From: Podocnemis expansa
Lineage: Eukaryota > Chordata > Testudines > Podocnemididae
Reading direction: 5' to 3'
DNA length: 64,000 nt
NCBI GenBank assembly: GCA_007922195.1
Contig: ML681990.1
Coordinates: 39,445,557-39,509,556, forward strand
Each line of letters starts with the position of its first letter. Position 1 is the first letter of the stretch. This document shows positions 11,701 through 26,700 of this stretch, piece after piece. The position numbers and the translations under genes are program-made. The notes beneath the pieces are model-generated. The model did no database searches and was not told where the DNA came from. It saw only the letters and a program-made list of their open reading frames with translations.

Positions 11701-14700
11701 ACTCATCTCTAGGATAAGACTTTCCCAAAGTGGTATATCTCCTATCTATGGTGACAAGGTTTAGGCTTTGCCCAGTTTCTGTAGAGCTAGCATAGGTGGG
11801 ATCTCTGCCCATGATGACTATCACTCCAATTCTACCCCTGAAAATCAAACGCATGAAGAAAGTCTGACTAGTTTTTCATTAGCCTCAGGATCTCCACCGA
11901 AGGCACCTTCAAAAGTGGAATGCAGTCCAAGACCAAGCCTTTTGGATAGCTAGACCATGATCTGCTCATAGTATTGAAAAACCAAAGGTCTTGATGCTGT
12001 TCTTGGAGTGAACATGTGTACCGCCCAGGCTCAGACAACCTCGTACAAGTGCTAATTAAATTTATTTTAACATATATTCATTATGCTATATTAAACAAGT
12101 TTATACTATGTAGCATGAATGTGTGACATAATGCCATCTGCTTACTGAAGTAAAAACATTGCCTAAATTTTTTTCGTTTATCTAGGCTTCCAGATGGATT
12201 TTCCCAACTGTTAAACCTAACACAGCTGTACCTGAATGATGCTTTCCTTGAGTTTTTGCCAGCCAATTTTGGCAGGTAAGTAGAAAAGCCCTACAGTCTT
12301 AGTTCATACTTCTTAACTGTTGACAAAAACTTTTTGCTGTCTAAGCCAGGGTTGCGAGGTACATCTCTGTTTTTCATGTATATATAACTTAAAATAAAAC
12401 AAAACCCACCAACATTCTCTTTAGTAGATATTTCTAAGCATTTTATTTCTACCCTTGAAAACTCTTACCAAACAACACTTAATGCAGGGGTCAGCATCCT
12501 TTGCTGATCCCCATGCCAGCGACTCCTCCCTGACCCTCAGCCAGTGCTAGTGGAACCCACTGCCCCAAAAAAAGTGGTGGATGCCTGAAAATTCAGCAGC
12601 AGCCACAGCTGGAATTGGGAATTGTTTCGCAGGTGGCCTGAGGAAAGAAGCTGCCTAGAGCAACCTCTCTTTCCAGGCCTGAGGATGGGAGTCCCCAGGG
12701 ATGTCACAGAAAGAAGCTCCCTGGAGTGACTCCTTTTCTCCAAGCTGAAGTTAATAAAAACACATCTGTGCTCCACAATGACACAGGAGAAGCTGGTCGG
12801 CCTTGCAGCCATCTCAGTAGAGAATGCGCTGGCCCAGACTGTGGACCTTCAGAAAACAGTTCAAATCTTTGAAACAAAGGAGGCACAGAAAGCTCCACAA
12901 TTATTCAAACAGGTGAAAATGCCAGTGTTTACTATGCAGACAAAAGAAGTTACACTTGCTGTTCAGGCATTTGAAAGTTATTTAAAATTTTTGAACAAGG
13001 CATTTTAAGTTGTTAGTTCTCCTTTACTGGGGTAGGTAGCAGAGCAGAACCATGAGGGGAGTAGAACAGGAAGAGGGAAGAAATGAGACCTTTCAAAGTT
13101 TTGGCCCAAGCAAGGGGGCATCATTTGAGCTCCCTGCCTCAGGAGCCAATGGCCCTTGCTGCGATGTTCCATCCTGTCTGGGAGAGACCTGTTTTCCCTT
13201 TGTTTGGTCGCAAACTGGGAAGCTTGGTATCAGTGAGTATTCATAATACCTTATATAATGTTAATGCATATGTTTTATGATGACAGTAGTCACCAGCGTG
13301 TCACAGGCTTTCATAAAAGACTTCACTTTATAATTTTTTGCAGTATAGTGTTTTATATAATGTGTTGACTAAGTAGCTTATCACTTGAGGTTCAGCCCCA
13401 TTTGCCCCCATCCTTCCTGGTCTTTATACACCAGTAAATCTTGGCTATGTGGTGTTCTTTGAGAAATATAACCCAGACAGAGTTTTTCTCTCTTGCTTGG
13501 TATAAATGCTATACTGTGTCTTCCTCTGCTTGTTAGTTTGATAGATTTATTTATCTAATGTGTAAATAGACTTTCATTGTCTCTGCTTCATGACCAGGCT
13601 AGTCAGAGAAGCTAGTACACATTCTGTTGTCCGGGGCAGACCTGTTAACCCCATTCTAGTCATAATTCTAGCATATATCCATTACTCTCAATGTATACTA
13701 CATACATGCATCATGCAAGAACGTTAATGATCAGCGAGTTACTAACTGTCCAAAGACCTGTTATATGACACCTTTTTAAATACAGGTTATAACTGTAGTG
13801 AATTAGTGTACATTACATTTGTTGGGCCAACTGAAAATGAGTGCTAGTCAGCTTCTGGTCCTGTGGCATTGGGATGCTTTTAGGGGTCACGCCTCTTTAA
13901 TTACAAAGTTTTAGGAGGATTAGCTAGTGGCTGACCAAGAGGCAGCAGGTCAGAGCCCTCTCTTCTGGACATGGGGCATCTCCATCGTATTTTCTTTCTT
14001 TCTACAGAGGAAGCCTGTTTTTGTCACCTTTGTTTAGTTTCCAAGTCATATCAGAAACTACTCATAATTCCACCCAATGAGTGGCTAAGAATTGCACACA
14101 TCCTGTTCAATTTACTTGCCTTGTTTCCCTCACTTCCCCTGTAACATGTTGGATACTTTCACCTACCTCTTACATTTGTCTTTTAGTCTGTTGGTTTTTT
14201 CATTGTGACAGTTGATTCACAAATGTGGTTGAGGCCCCTAGGCGGTATTGCAATATAAGTGTTATAAAAATTTTAAAATTAGTGGGAATTGGGGTGCAAA
14301 TCCCTTAAGAGCTATAAAAATCTCAACCTTTGCTTTTAAAATATACATGTACTGACTAAAAACACAATAATTTTTAGGTTATTACTGCAGAACAGGAGGG
14401 CAAAACACAGGTTGGGGGACCACAGCATTAACCTCAGTGTTACACAAGAGAACACTTTACAACCACAGGATTTCTGTCCTTTTCTTCGAGGCTTTGATTT
14501 TATTTCATTGAAATAAACTTATTTAGGAGACGTTCAAAACATCGATCATGACCTTTCTCCTGATTGTAGAGTCTTCTGCTGGGCCTATCTACCCCTCACG
14601 GGATTACACTCTGCAGACCAAATGCCTGGGAATCACGTGTTCTTCCTTCTGCTCCAGGACCTCTTGCCTCCCTTCTTCCTGCAGTTCCCAGCCTTAACTG

Positions 14701-17700
14701 AGCTTTACTTGCTCAGTTTTATGAGATCTAGTTGATCATCAGCCTTTCATATGATTCCTAACCTTGGGTCCAACTCCTTTGGAAGACCAGCCACTGATAC
14801 TAGCATGTCATTCCAATAATTGTATTGGTAATAATCTATAAAAAACATGAACTTCGGACAAGTCATTTTAGTCTGATCTAGTGAGGTGTTAGATGCTAAA
14901 GACACTATTAAATTAAGTTTAACTGTATAGATAAACTTTTCGGTAGGCTTCACTGTCTAGTTCTGATTCGACTGGCTGTTCTTTTTAGCTTCACTGCCAT
15001 TAAGCTCTGTCTTTGAAAGAGCTCAACTCCATGATTTTTCCAGGGATTGAGGTGAGGCTGACAGGTCTGTAATTCCCTGGATCCCTCCCATGGTGCTCCT
15101 CCTCCAATTCAGATTAGCAAGTCTGGCCCATGGAAATGCTAGTTCGAATGGGACTTTCTAGGATAGCCATGTTGATTCAAATTGACTAAATTCAGACTAA
15201 TAATTATTAGTTCAAATTGATTATTTTGAATTCAGTGGATTCAAATTACTACTCTGAAGCGTAGACGTAGGCAGACTGTTTTATTGTATGGATGAATATG
15301 GGCCAGAATACTGGAGTTAACCACTATTGCAATATATACAGAATTCCATTTCAGCTTCATGTGTTCAGCACTTTTGAAAATCAGTTCATTCACATTTAAA
15401 TATAAGTATATATAAATAAACTCATAGGCTGTGTCTTCAAGTAGAGTTAATACCTGGATTTGGATTCTTACCTAGTGATAACATTGCAGTGCAGTATTTC
15501 AAGTATAATAACCTTGGGATGAGCATGTTATATTGTTGTATTTGTCCCACTGGAAGTTACTGCCCCAGTGCCATTCAGAAAGAGTACAATTATAATCTTG
15601 GTGTTCAGATCAGAACTTTTCAATAAAATAGGTTCTGGTGCCTCAAGTTGCAGCAAATATAACACAGCTGTTACGTTTGCAGCAACATAATACAACATCA
15701 CAGTCCCATTCATTCATTGTTTTGCAAAACACTGTGGAATATTTTAAGAATGAAAGGGGCAGAATAAAGTCACATTCAACTCTACGTTACTCAGTTGTTT
15801 CTTCTGTTTTCACTTTTTTCACAAAGACAGCTGGGAAGAGAGTTGACTTTTTTTACTCCTCCTCCTAGCAGCTGATAAGCACTCCTGAAGTGTGGAAAAA
15901 ATGGAGCTGGTAAAGTAGCAGCTGCTGCTCAGGTTTAAATTTCTTGTTGATAGATCTGTTACCGAGGACTTCAACATCAGCCTCTGACATTCAGCTGTAG
16001 ACAACCTTCCATGTCCTTTATATAGCAGTTAATGCAGCAGTGCTGTGAACTCAGTTTTAATCTTATCTTTCCAGTATTGTAAAGTTACTATTTTAAAAAG
16101 TTGGGCCAGTAAAAGAAAACATCCTTTTTTAAGAAATTTGTCATAGATTTTGTACTTTACATAAAACTAACAATGCAGTGTTTAGGATTTTGAAGCATTA
16201 ATCTTCAGTGTAATCTTTTCCGTTTTACAGAAATGATTTTGCAAGATTCAGGGACTGCTATAGAACAGAGTGCTGATTATTTTAGTGTCCCACTTATAAT
16301 ACTGTCTATAATTTCAAAATATTTTTCAGAGTAGAAGAGTGATTGTAATGGACTTGCTAGGTATATCTTCTGGGAAAGTGGAATTATATATTTGTTTGTT
16401 AGGTTTAAGATCCTGCAACAACATAACAGAATGGAAATCAGATTTAGCAGAGCTGTTGAATTAACTTTCTGCTAACTCTGGTGCTTATACAAGTTATTGA
16501 TATTTAGATTTTTGTGCTTTAAAAGTTGAGCAGTAGTACATGCAGGTTGCTTGGAGTAACAGTGGGCAAAATAATTCCTTGACTACTCATTTCAAGTAAA
16601 CAGCTGATTCAGGTATTTGGTCCATTGATTAAAATGGAGTAAAATTACTTTAGCTTTGTGTTAGTTAAACTGCAAACGTTTTTGTAATGAAGTCCCAACT
16701 TCATTGAATATTAAAATGAAAGAAGACAAATTTTGTTAAAAGTGACTGTAGTGTGTGTTTTTGTTTAAAGCTCAAAAATCCAGATGTTTCGGGAATATTG
16801 CACAACTCACTTTTAAGATTTCTTTTTGATTTTGTGCATTCCTTTTTGATTTTATGCATTTTAAATTAGTGTTCATTATACCGACTGTATTTTTTGCTGC
16901 TGGGGAGAACTCATTTTTCAGAATTGTGTTTGTCTTTTTGTGGTGAAATGTAAAATACAGTTGTGTGCTATGAGTTGCATAGACAACTTTCCTCACTTAA
17001 AATATATAAATTTGATATCTATGTACCTGTCATGATGCTTGGATTAGTCCACTAGGAAAGCAAAGCAATCATTAAGTAGGTTCAAGAAGCTTTGGGCAAG
17101 CAGAACTAATTGTCAATTTAGCATATGAATTTCATGTCCCATGGTAGGCAGACACTCTTGCAGAAGCTTTCCTGGAGATTTAACTTCATAGTGGGAAGTT
17201 TAGCTAAATTTGCTATGGTACCTAGATCTAATAGATATGCCTCGAGACAGACTCATCATTCTGCTTGTCACAAAGGAGGATGGGTGGTAAAGTTGAGAGA
17301 GTGCTGCCAGGTAAAGTAATCTCTGCTAGACAAGTTCCAAAGGGGGTATCTGTGTTAATCTAGTTCAGCAAAACAAACCAGGAGTCTGGTAGCACTTTTA
17401 AAGACTAACAAACTTATTTATTTCATGAGATTCCATGGTAAAAAATCTGAAGTGGGATTTTCTCCCACAAAAGCTCATGTGATAAATGAAATGTTAGTTT
17501 TTAAAAGTGATACCAGACTCATTGTTTGCTCTGGTAGTCAGTGACTTGGAACTTGCCAGATAACTGTACCTCTTTGAGGATTCTGGTTGGTCTTTCACCT
17601 CATTTATGAACCATTGGCTGACACAAAATAGGACATACAGTTAAGTGTCCAAACACATTATTACTAAAAAATTTTTTGCTTTCATTTTTACCATATAATT

Positions 17701-20700
17701 ATAAAATAAATCAATTGAATATAAATATTATACTTAGGTTTCAGTGTTTGTAGAGCGGCATAAAGAATTTCCAAAGGGATAGCCATGTTAGTCTAGTCCT
17801 GGGGGGTGGGGGTGGGGGACCAACAAGGAGTCGTGTGGCACTTAAAAACTAACAGGTCTGTTTTTTGCATGAGCTTTCATGGGAGAAAATCCCGCTTCAT
17901 CAGATGCTTAAATTCACCCATCTTCGAAGCATCCGACGAAGTGGGATTTTCTCCCACGAAAGCTCATGCGAAAATTAAATCTATTAGTCTTTAAGTGCCA
18001 CACGACTCCTTGGTTTGTTTTTTTCCCCTCAGCATAAAAAAAGTCATTGTATGTATGAAATTTTAGTTTGCAATGACTTTGATAGTACTTTCTATGTAGG
18101 CTGTTGTAAAACAAGGCAAATATGTAGATCAACTGATGTGCTCCCTAGAAGACTTCATTGTACCTTTGGGGTACGTGTAGTGCTACACTGTATGTGAGGA
18201 ACCACTCTGCTTGAGTACTCATCTGAAGACAATTTACTTCATTGTCTTGTATGAGAATGAAAAATACTTGATTTCTCTTCTGATTCAGGAGAATAAATTA
18301 GTTTCCTCTTAATCTGGAATTTTGGACATTTTGTAGTTCTTGCAAGCTGGTCAAAATTTGATTTGACAGTTCCATAAAGACATAAAGTAGTTGTTACAGT
18401 ATAACAGAGTGAGATGATTGACTTTTCTGTGCACATAACCCAGATGTAACCTAAGCCATGAGAAAGCTTTGGGGAAAAAAATTATACTGTTGTAAGCATT
18501 CCAGCTTTCCCTTAAATTCAGTTGCTAACATTCAATGAAACTTAAATTTATTCTTCATGTTCAGGTAATTTTAATGTCCTATTTGGTAATGTAGAAAGAG
18601 TGCCGGCAGATTATGTGCAGGACTCTTGTCCACATCACCTTGTCTGAATTTAAACCAAAGGCAATTTCAACATTTTATCTGGCTTTGTCACTTCTGTCAT
18701 AATCCACATAATTCCAGAAGGCATGCTACGTTGCTTGAACATTGAGACCCCCTTTGAATTTATCTTCCTCCATTTATCTATCAGAGACAATGCTGAGTTC
18801 TGAATCTACGTGGTTATTTATCTTGTACCAGGGCTTTACTGTGAAGGGTCAAGCAGCTTCCAAATAGAAAACTTGAAAATGGATTTAAGAACTGACTAGG
18901 AGGGAAACTTTGAAAGAAGGTTCATACTGAAACTAAAGGCTGATTTGATCAAATGGCTGAGAAACATAGTAAAGGTTTTAAAGAAAGGTTGAACAAACAC
19001 CATTCAGGGATGGTTTGTGTAGTTGGTCATACCTTGACAAGGTGGCTAGATTTGATGACTTCTTGAAGTCCCTTCTAGGTTTATGTTTCCATGGTTCTAT
19101 GGTGCTTATTTGTGGGAACAGAGACTAGAAGTGTTTTTTTAATATAGTTTTTTGCATGGAATATACAGTATGATTTAACATTTTCCGTGTATCAAAATTT
19201 GTGTTTTAAATATTTTCCTTGATCCCACCCTTTTTCCTCAAATGACATCTGTTTTGACATCTCTGGGAGTTTAATAACTTTTTGAAATTTATTTTTAAAA
19301 ACATCTGTGGATAGAGGAAAACAATTGTACTCAAGCCAGTGGAAATGATGATAGAGATCCAGTTTAAAAATAAAATGATAATTGAAGCATAAGGTTACAG
19401 TACTGTGACAGCTTTTATACAGAATATATTTTCAGTCTTACATGAAAAATATTCCTGATCTTTAAATCATTTTTAGTAGCTGTGGGAGAGTTAACTTTCA
19501 ATGCAACTCCTACTTCTGTCATAAAGTTTGAGTTTGTCAAAAAATAAAAATGTTTTGCCTATTAATGGTCATTCATTCTATCATGTGTTTATGTTACAGG
19601 CTAACTAAACTCCAGATATTGGAACTTAGAGAAAACCAGTTAAAAATGTTGCCAAAGTAAGTACAAATGGAATATTTAAAGTTCATTCCTACTTGGTTTT
19701 CAGTTTCAGAAACCCCTTAATGACTACTCAAAAGTGAATTAAACCTTAAATGGCCAAGGATCCAGCAAAACTTTGTGATGAAACCCAACCCTCGATAGAT
19801 CCCAGGAAAGGTGCAGAGACTTTTGCTCCTTGGTGGGACAGGTCCGCCTCCCTGTCCCCCCGGGATTGCCCGGCCACCATCAGTAATGTGTTAATTTTTG
19901 CTCCAGTCCGCTGGGATTACATCCGAAGCATTGTGCCTTAATACAACTGTGTGAATGTTATGATACCAGCTAAAAATATCTTAAATTGTAATCCATTAAT
20001 TTCCTTCTCTAGATAGTCTTTGTGAATTTTAGTGTACCAGGGCCTTGTTCTCTGTTCATGCGTGCATAATTTTTAATGGCACTAAACCTTTTTTACTTTG
20101 CTGTTGAAATGTTTTTGATGATATTCAGATTCTAATATTAGATCCAATGTATGGGGGATTAGTAAATGCTCAGTCATAGTGACTGACTCAGTGTCATTCA
20201 CTTGTTTTTGAACAATTTTGATACTCATAGATTTCTTGTTTGATTGATTTATACGAGATGGTGTTTTTATTGTAATTCTGTGGAACCTGTTATGCAAAAA
20301 ATATTCCAAAAGACTTCACAGAATCATCTAACATTGTCAGCATGAGTGTATTTCCCTCCCTTGCCCCTCCTGCCCCACAGACCAGTCATGTTTTCAGAGC
20401 TGTAAATGCCTGTTAAGACAACCCTAAACTAAAATTTTCATGTTAAAATTCAACTGCATGCTTTATTTTTTATATTTTTTTATCACTTTTAGTCTGTGCC
20501 ATCACCTCTTAATTTCAGGCAGGGATTGTGGGTTGTTTTACTTATTCTGCCATGGGACAAGCTAACCCAAGAAGCTGACATGGTATTTACTTCTGTGCTC
20601 AGACACTGCCCTGAGTAATTGAATTTTCCACTTAATCCACATAGTGATCCTACTTAACTAAGCCTGTTTTCATTTGAGATGTATGCAAGTAGTGGCATAC

Positions 20701-23700
20701 AACTGAAATCCTTTCTTGGATGGAATTGATTGTGACTTGTTTTTGTACACTGTATCTAGAAGGGCATATCTGTCAGTATGTGACAATGACTCCAAAAGGG
20801 TGACATTGAAAACGTAATTCAGACAAGGAATTTAAAATGCTTTGGTATTCAATCATTTGATATGAAGAATTATTTCTGTGATCTTCAGTAATAAAGAATC
20901 ATGAAGCTGATCTGTGTTAACTGATATCACTCAGTTAGAGACATTTGGCAGATAGGTATAGTTGAAGTGTGCATAATTTTGTTATTCTTAAACACATACT
21001 TTCATGCAAATGGAGCTCAGTTTGAGTACATATCAGTACCTTAAGGGTAGTTCTCTCATGGGTAAAAATGATGACAGGAATATTGTAATGCTTCATAGGT
21101 AAAATCCTGGCTCCACTGAAGTTAGCAAGCATTTTGCCATTGACTTCATTTGCGGCAGAATTTCACTCTATGTGCAAAATCAAACTCAGCTTTAACTGTG
21201 TAGTCTTGTCTAGTGCCTCCATACTGTCCTAGCAACCCAGCTCCTGCTGTAACTCTTCCACCTCTTCTAGGATCTGTTACCCTGAGCCTTTGGGTCAGCA
21301 GGTCAGATTCCCTTTCCCTCAGAGCTCAGTCTACAATTCAGATCCCTCCTTCTTGGAATGTTGTTGAATAAAAGTCAGGTGGTTTTTCCCTACTTTCTCT
21401 ACTCTTGGAAGTTTCCTGAAAGAAAACCTTCCTTAGTTTTCCAATCCATAGGGCTCCCTGGGGATGACTGTCAGTTCCTCTTCTCCTGAGAGCTTGCTGA
21501 CTTAGAGTAACAGGGTTCAGATAGGAGTTAATGGGTTTGAGAGAGAGAGCATGGCACATTTGTCTGATTTAGAGACTACAGTTTATTGCTCTCTTGTTGT
21601 ACAAATGCTAAGCATGAATTTGATAAATGATAAATGAATACAGCAGTAAAGCTATAGCTCACCAACCGGTGTTAAAATCTCCAGGTGAATGTTGGTGGCC
21701 ACTCAGTATTCCGCTCTGGAGGGGCCTTTTCCTCTGCACCTTCCTTCAGTATAGGAAGAGATCAGTCTCTCCTCAGACTTCAGCAGGCACTCGTTCCATA
21801 ATCTGACTGTCTTGTACTTATGTAGGTACTTATCACTTCCGCTTGCTATTGCAGCATATTTCCTTATTGTGAGTGGATTATTAGAAAAGGGGAGGGAGAA
21901 ACAACATACCCTGACCACATCCTGCACATTTGTTGAGTTGATATTCAACAGCTCTTGGAAATTTAAGCCACAATCTGTTACTGTGGTGCCTATCATATTT
22001 AGGCTTCTGGAACATCTTGCGGTTAAAGTTCATAGACAGTTCTTCTCTAGTTTCAGACACTCCAAAGGATCATGCTATGGGTCATGCCTTTTTACCGCTT
22101 ATTCTCTGTGCTCTGTTGCTGGGAAAAGCTGCTAAACATCTGCTTACAGATCTGCAAAAGATCTGATTCACCAATGCATTGAAAGCTATTGGATTTATTG
22201 GTGTGTTTAAAGATAGCATCATGCAAAGTACTTTGCTACTTTGGAGCCCTGAAGAGGGCCACTGTCTATATAGGTTATAGCTAAGGAGGAAATCTAGTAC
22301 AGCTGCTGAGACTCCTTATCAGCACCCTGGGTCTGCTTTCATGTGATAAAATTAGCAGAGTGGTGCATGGTCCACCTTCATTTATGAAGTGAAGACAGGA
22401 ACTATAATGTGTCTAAATTAAAATAAATACTTTTAAAAGTTCAGATTGTTTATAAATGAATTTGCTTTGTAACTAGAGAATGTTTGGATGAAAAAAATCA
22501 ATATAGCACTATATAATAGTTAAAGAGGTGAGCTTTTTTTGGTTTTTGGGTTTTGTTGTTTTTTTTTTAAACTGAAAGTAGGTGCAAAGGAGAAAATGCT
22601 TTACTGGCTCTGAGCATGCCAGCCTGAATTAATGTTTTGCTGTAGAGTCTGGACAACTTTATTGCTTGTTCTCATGTTTATATCTCTATATTTTCTCCTT
22701 TAGTTTCTTCACACTTATAGATACTTGTTGATTTTTATTTTTAATCATGGATACAATTGGACAAACTTATAACAACATATAGCTAGCACATTAACTAAGT
22801 TAGGTTAGCACAAAATACTTAACATTGAAACAAGAAACACTTGTTTACACTATTAATCAAAGTGGATATAGTGCCAAGAGACTAAATTAACCTTACTTTG
22901 TGCTATTACATTTAGTTTTACGCTGATCCATGTTTAGAGATTAAAGAATTGGATCTATTATAGTGTTTGTTAAAAATAGCTCTTCAATTTAAAAGGAAAG
23001 CAATAATATTGAACATCATACCAACCGCTTATCTGATGTATAACTGAATGAAAAGGCAAATTATATATGTAAAAATGAAACTTAGAAGCTATTTTTGGGG
23101 GGGTTTTTAAATGTCCTTCTGATTGTAAGTGTGACTTATTAAAAGTAGTGCAGTGACTGTTTCATTAAAAAAGATGCAAATGATTTTTAGGGAAGGTTAC
23201 GTTCGTATTATTATTATTGCATTATTTAGGGCCCATTCCCACTAAAATAAATAATGTTGTTAGAATAAATAAAGTTACACATAGACTTAAATACTGGCAA
23301 TATTGAAATCTAGGGCTTAATTAAAATTAAGTTCTGTTAATTTTTTGATTTGACAAAATAGAAATTTTGATTGTTTTATATAATGTGAAACATTATTTTA
23401 CTTCCTAATCCCATCATGATTGTATTTAATGTTTAATATGACTCACCTAAATCTTGCTTGCTTTTTCAGTTAAGGGAATAGCTGCTTTATGCACAATGAC
23501 ATAATGTTTGGAAATGAAACAGGAAATCAGTCAAAGAAAACATTTATTAGAAATACAGAATAACAAGGAATTCTTTGTCATCTTTCAGTTATTGCATTAT
23601 ATTTAAGGACTTTTATTTACTCAGTTTTTTAAATTCATGTTACTTAACATGGCATTCTTATATTCCCTTCTCACCCCATGGGTGGTATGTGTCTTGCGCA

Positions 23701-26700
23701 ACCTTGGGTCCTCTACCAGAGGCCTGGGAGTTTGAGGGTTCTGCGCAGTATCTTAGCTGTTCCTCGCACTGTGCTCTTCTGGACAGAGAGCTCTGATGTT
23801 GTTCCTGGGATCTGTTGGAGCCACTCTCCCAGCTTAGGAGTCACAGCCCCGAGTGCTCCTACCACCCCTGGGACCACTTTGGCCTTCACTTTCCACATCC
23901 TCTCTAGTTCCTCTTTCAGGCCCTGGTACTTCTCCAGCTTCTCATACTCCTTCTTCCTGATGTTGCTGTCACTTGGCACTGCTACATCTATCACCACTGC
24001 TGTCTTCTGGTCCTTGTCTATTACCACGATGTCTGGTTGATTGGCCAGTACCTGCTTGTCCGTCTGGATCTGGAAGTCCCACAGAATCTTAGCCCTGTTA
24101 TTTTCTCCACAACCTTCTGTGGAATCTCCCATCTGGTCTTGGGAGGATCTAGCCCATACCCTGTGCAGATGTTCCTGTACACAATGCCAGCTACTTGGTT
24201 GTGTCGTTCAGTGTATGCTGTTCCTGCCTGCATCTTACATCCTGCCACTATGTGTTGGACTGTCTCTGAGGCCTCTCTGCACAGTCTGCACCTTGGGTCC
24301 TGTCTAGTGTGGTAGACCCCTGCTTCAATGGATCTGGTGCTCAGTGCCTGTTCTTGTGCTGCTATGATCAGTGCCTCAGTGCTGTCTTTTAGTCCAGCCC
24401 TTTCCAGCCACTGGTAGGATTTCCCAATGTCAGCCACCTCAGCTATCTGTCGATGGTACATCCCATGCAGGGTCTTGTCTTGCCATGGCACTTCTTCTGC
24501 TTGATCTTCCTCCCATGTCTGCTGCTGCCTCAGGCGTTCTCTCAGCGGTTCATCTTTGGGTGCCATCTTACTGATGTACTCCTGGATTCTCCGGGTTTCG
24601 TCCAGGACAGTGGCTTTGACACTCCCCAAACCCCGCCCGCCTTCTTTCCGACTGGTGTACAGTCTCTGGGTGTTGGATTTGGGGTGGAAACCTCCGTACG
24701 TTGTGAGGAGCTTCCGGGTCTTCACATCAGCAGCCTCCATGTCCTCCTTTGGCCAGCTCACTATACCGGCAGGGTATCTGATGACTGGCAGGGCGTACCT
24801 GTTGATGGCATGGATCTTGGTCTTCCCATTGAGCTGGCTTTTCAGGACCTGTCTTATCCTTTGGTGGTACTTGGATGTTGCTGTCTTCCGTGCCTCCTCA
24901 TCGTGGTTCTCATGTGACTGTGGGATGCCAGGGTACTTGTAGCTGGTCTGCATGTCCGCTATGTGGCCTGCTGGTAGTTCCACCCCATCAGTCTTGACTA
25001 CCTTCCCTCTCTTTACTACCATCCAGCCACACTTCTCCAGTCTGAATGACATCCCAGTATCCTCACTGTAGATCCGTGTGAGGTGGATTAGCGAGTCGAT
25101 GTCTCGTTCATTCTTAGCATACAGCTTGATGTCATCCATATAGAGGAGGTGGCTAATGGTAGTTCCACTCTTTAACTTGTATATAATGGTGTGAATTAAA
25201 TATTAATATTTAATGCTAGAGTTTATTTTTTTTTATGGTCTCAGCCCTTGAGGGAGAGGGGAGCATCAGTCACTGTCAGTGGTTATTTCCTGCTGTAGCT
25301 AATCCGTTATACAATACTCACATTGATGAAAGAAGGCAGATGACAACCATGATTCTGGCCACTGAGGATACTTCAAAACAGCAGTTTACTCCTTTCAGCT
25401 GGCCAGGGTCAGTTGACTCAGGTTCCTGGGGCTTGGACTGCAGGGCTATAAAATTGCTATGTAGACTTCCCACCTTCAGGCTGCAGCCTGATCTCTGGGA
25501 CCCAACTTTGCAAGGAGGAAGGCTGTCAGAACCTGAGCTCCTGCCAGGCTCAGATTCTCACAGGGGCTAAAGCGGTTAAAGGCCTGGGCTCCAGCCCCTA
25601 GAACACCTGGAATAATTCTCTGCCCTGCTCAGAGCCAGTGAGGCTTTGGGGAGCTCTCCTTTCTTGCCAGCACTGCGAGTGGGGAGAGGCACCTGGGGCT
25701 AGAGCCTGGGCTCTGCACACCTGCCCCACCCCTTGGGGGCTGCACCAGATGGCAGACTGGCTGAAGCAGAGGCAGGCCAGGAGTCCCCTGGCGGGGTGCA
25801 GGGCCACAGGTGGCGGGGTAGGTCAGGGCCCCTGGGCCGGATCGGCCCTCGCTCCAGCCTCAGCCCAAACATCTACACAGAAATTTTTAGCCCCCCAGCC
25901 CAAGCCCGAGTCAGATAGCCCAGCAGCTGCTATGCCGCAGGTGTGTTATTCCAGTATTGTTAGAAGTGAGAACTCTGAAGTGATTATAATGAGTTGAGGG
26001 ATGCAGAAGGAAGTCTAAGTGGAGAATAGCTTTAGAAATGTCTTGGAATGATTGAGATGACTGTATTTGTCATAATTTAATTTACAAAAAATAAACTAGA
26101 TGACACAATCTCTAACTTCCTTTGTATGATTTAGTCAGCAGGATCATTAATGTGTGGTTATTCAATTGAACAATGTATGAAAATTTGACCATGATTAAGT
26201 ATTAGTCTATTTTCAGAGCTGCATCAATGTTTAATGTTGATTAAAAAGATGTATTAAAATGAATACAGGAAGATTGGATGTAACTGGTATTTTCTTAAAT
26301 CTAATTCCTTAATAATTCCTTCCGTGTGCAGAACTATGAACAGGCTGACTCAGCTGGAGAGACTGGACTTAGGAAGTAATGAATTCACAGAAGTGGTGAG
26401 TCTTAGCTACGTAACAGAGCTTTGAATCTTCTCCTAAATCTTTATCCTTAAATCTGTATTTAATCAACATCAGAATGTAAAAATCAGCTTAAGAGCTATG
26501 TTACTGACCAAATCTTGCATATAGTGATGGCTTTATGGAACCTATTTGAAAAAGACAAACAGTATCTGTACTTTCTGTTTTCGGAAGCACTCCCCCCTCC
26601 CCCTTCAGCAGTGCTAGAACTAGGTATTTTGGTGCCTAGGGCGTGCCTGGAACAAGCAGCACCTGGAACACGCCCTCAGATTGAGCGGTGAATGAAGCCA

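Larger units (their letters stand above)
23690..25180 (-). mobile_element. R4/Dong-like LINE, 3' fragment with RT end and restriction-like endonuclease
   Basis: Minus strand from 25180: [16 protein letters not shown] (YxDD box), a thumb region ending [20 protein letters not shown], a CCHC finger [18 protein letters not shown], then [20 protein letters not shown] with AVPSDSN, a PD-(D/E)xK nuclease pattern. This order (RT, CCHC, restriction-like endonuclease) is that of R2/R4/Dong-type LINEs. A frameshift near 24105-24130 splits the frame. It is 5'-truncated just before the YMDD box and antisense to ERBIN. Confidence 0.82.

Noticed and set aside
13052..13280. Two short frames that could suggest an exon
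   Set aside because: No splice-consistent borders linked to ERBIN phase, and nothing in erbin fits between exons b and c.
25638..25997. 119-residue open frame
   Set aside because: It falls in the GC-rich core and right arm of an inverted-repeat MITE; no family resemblance.
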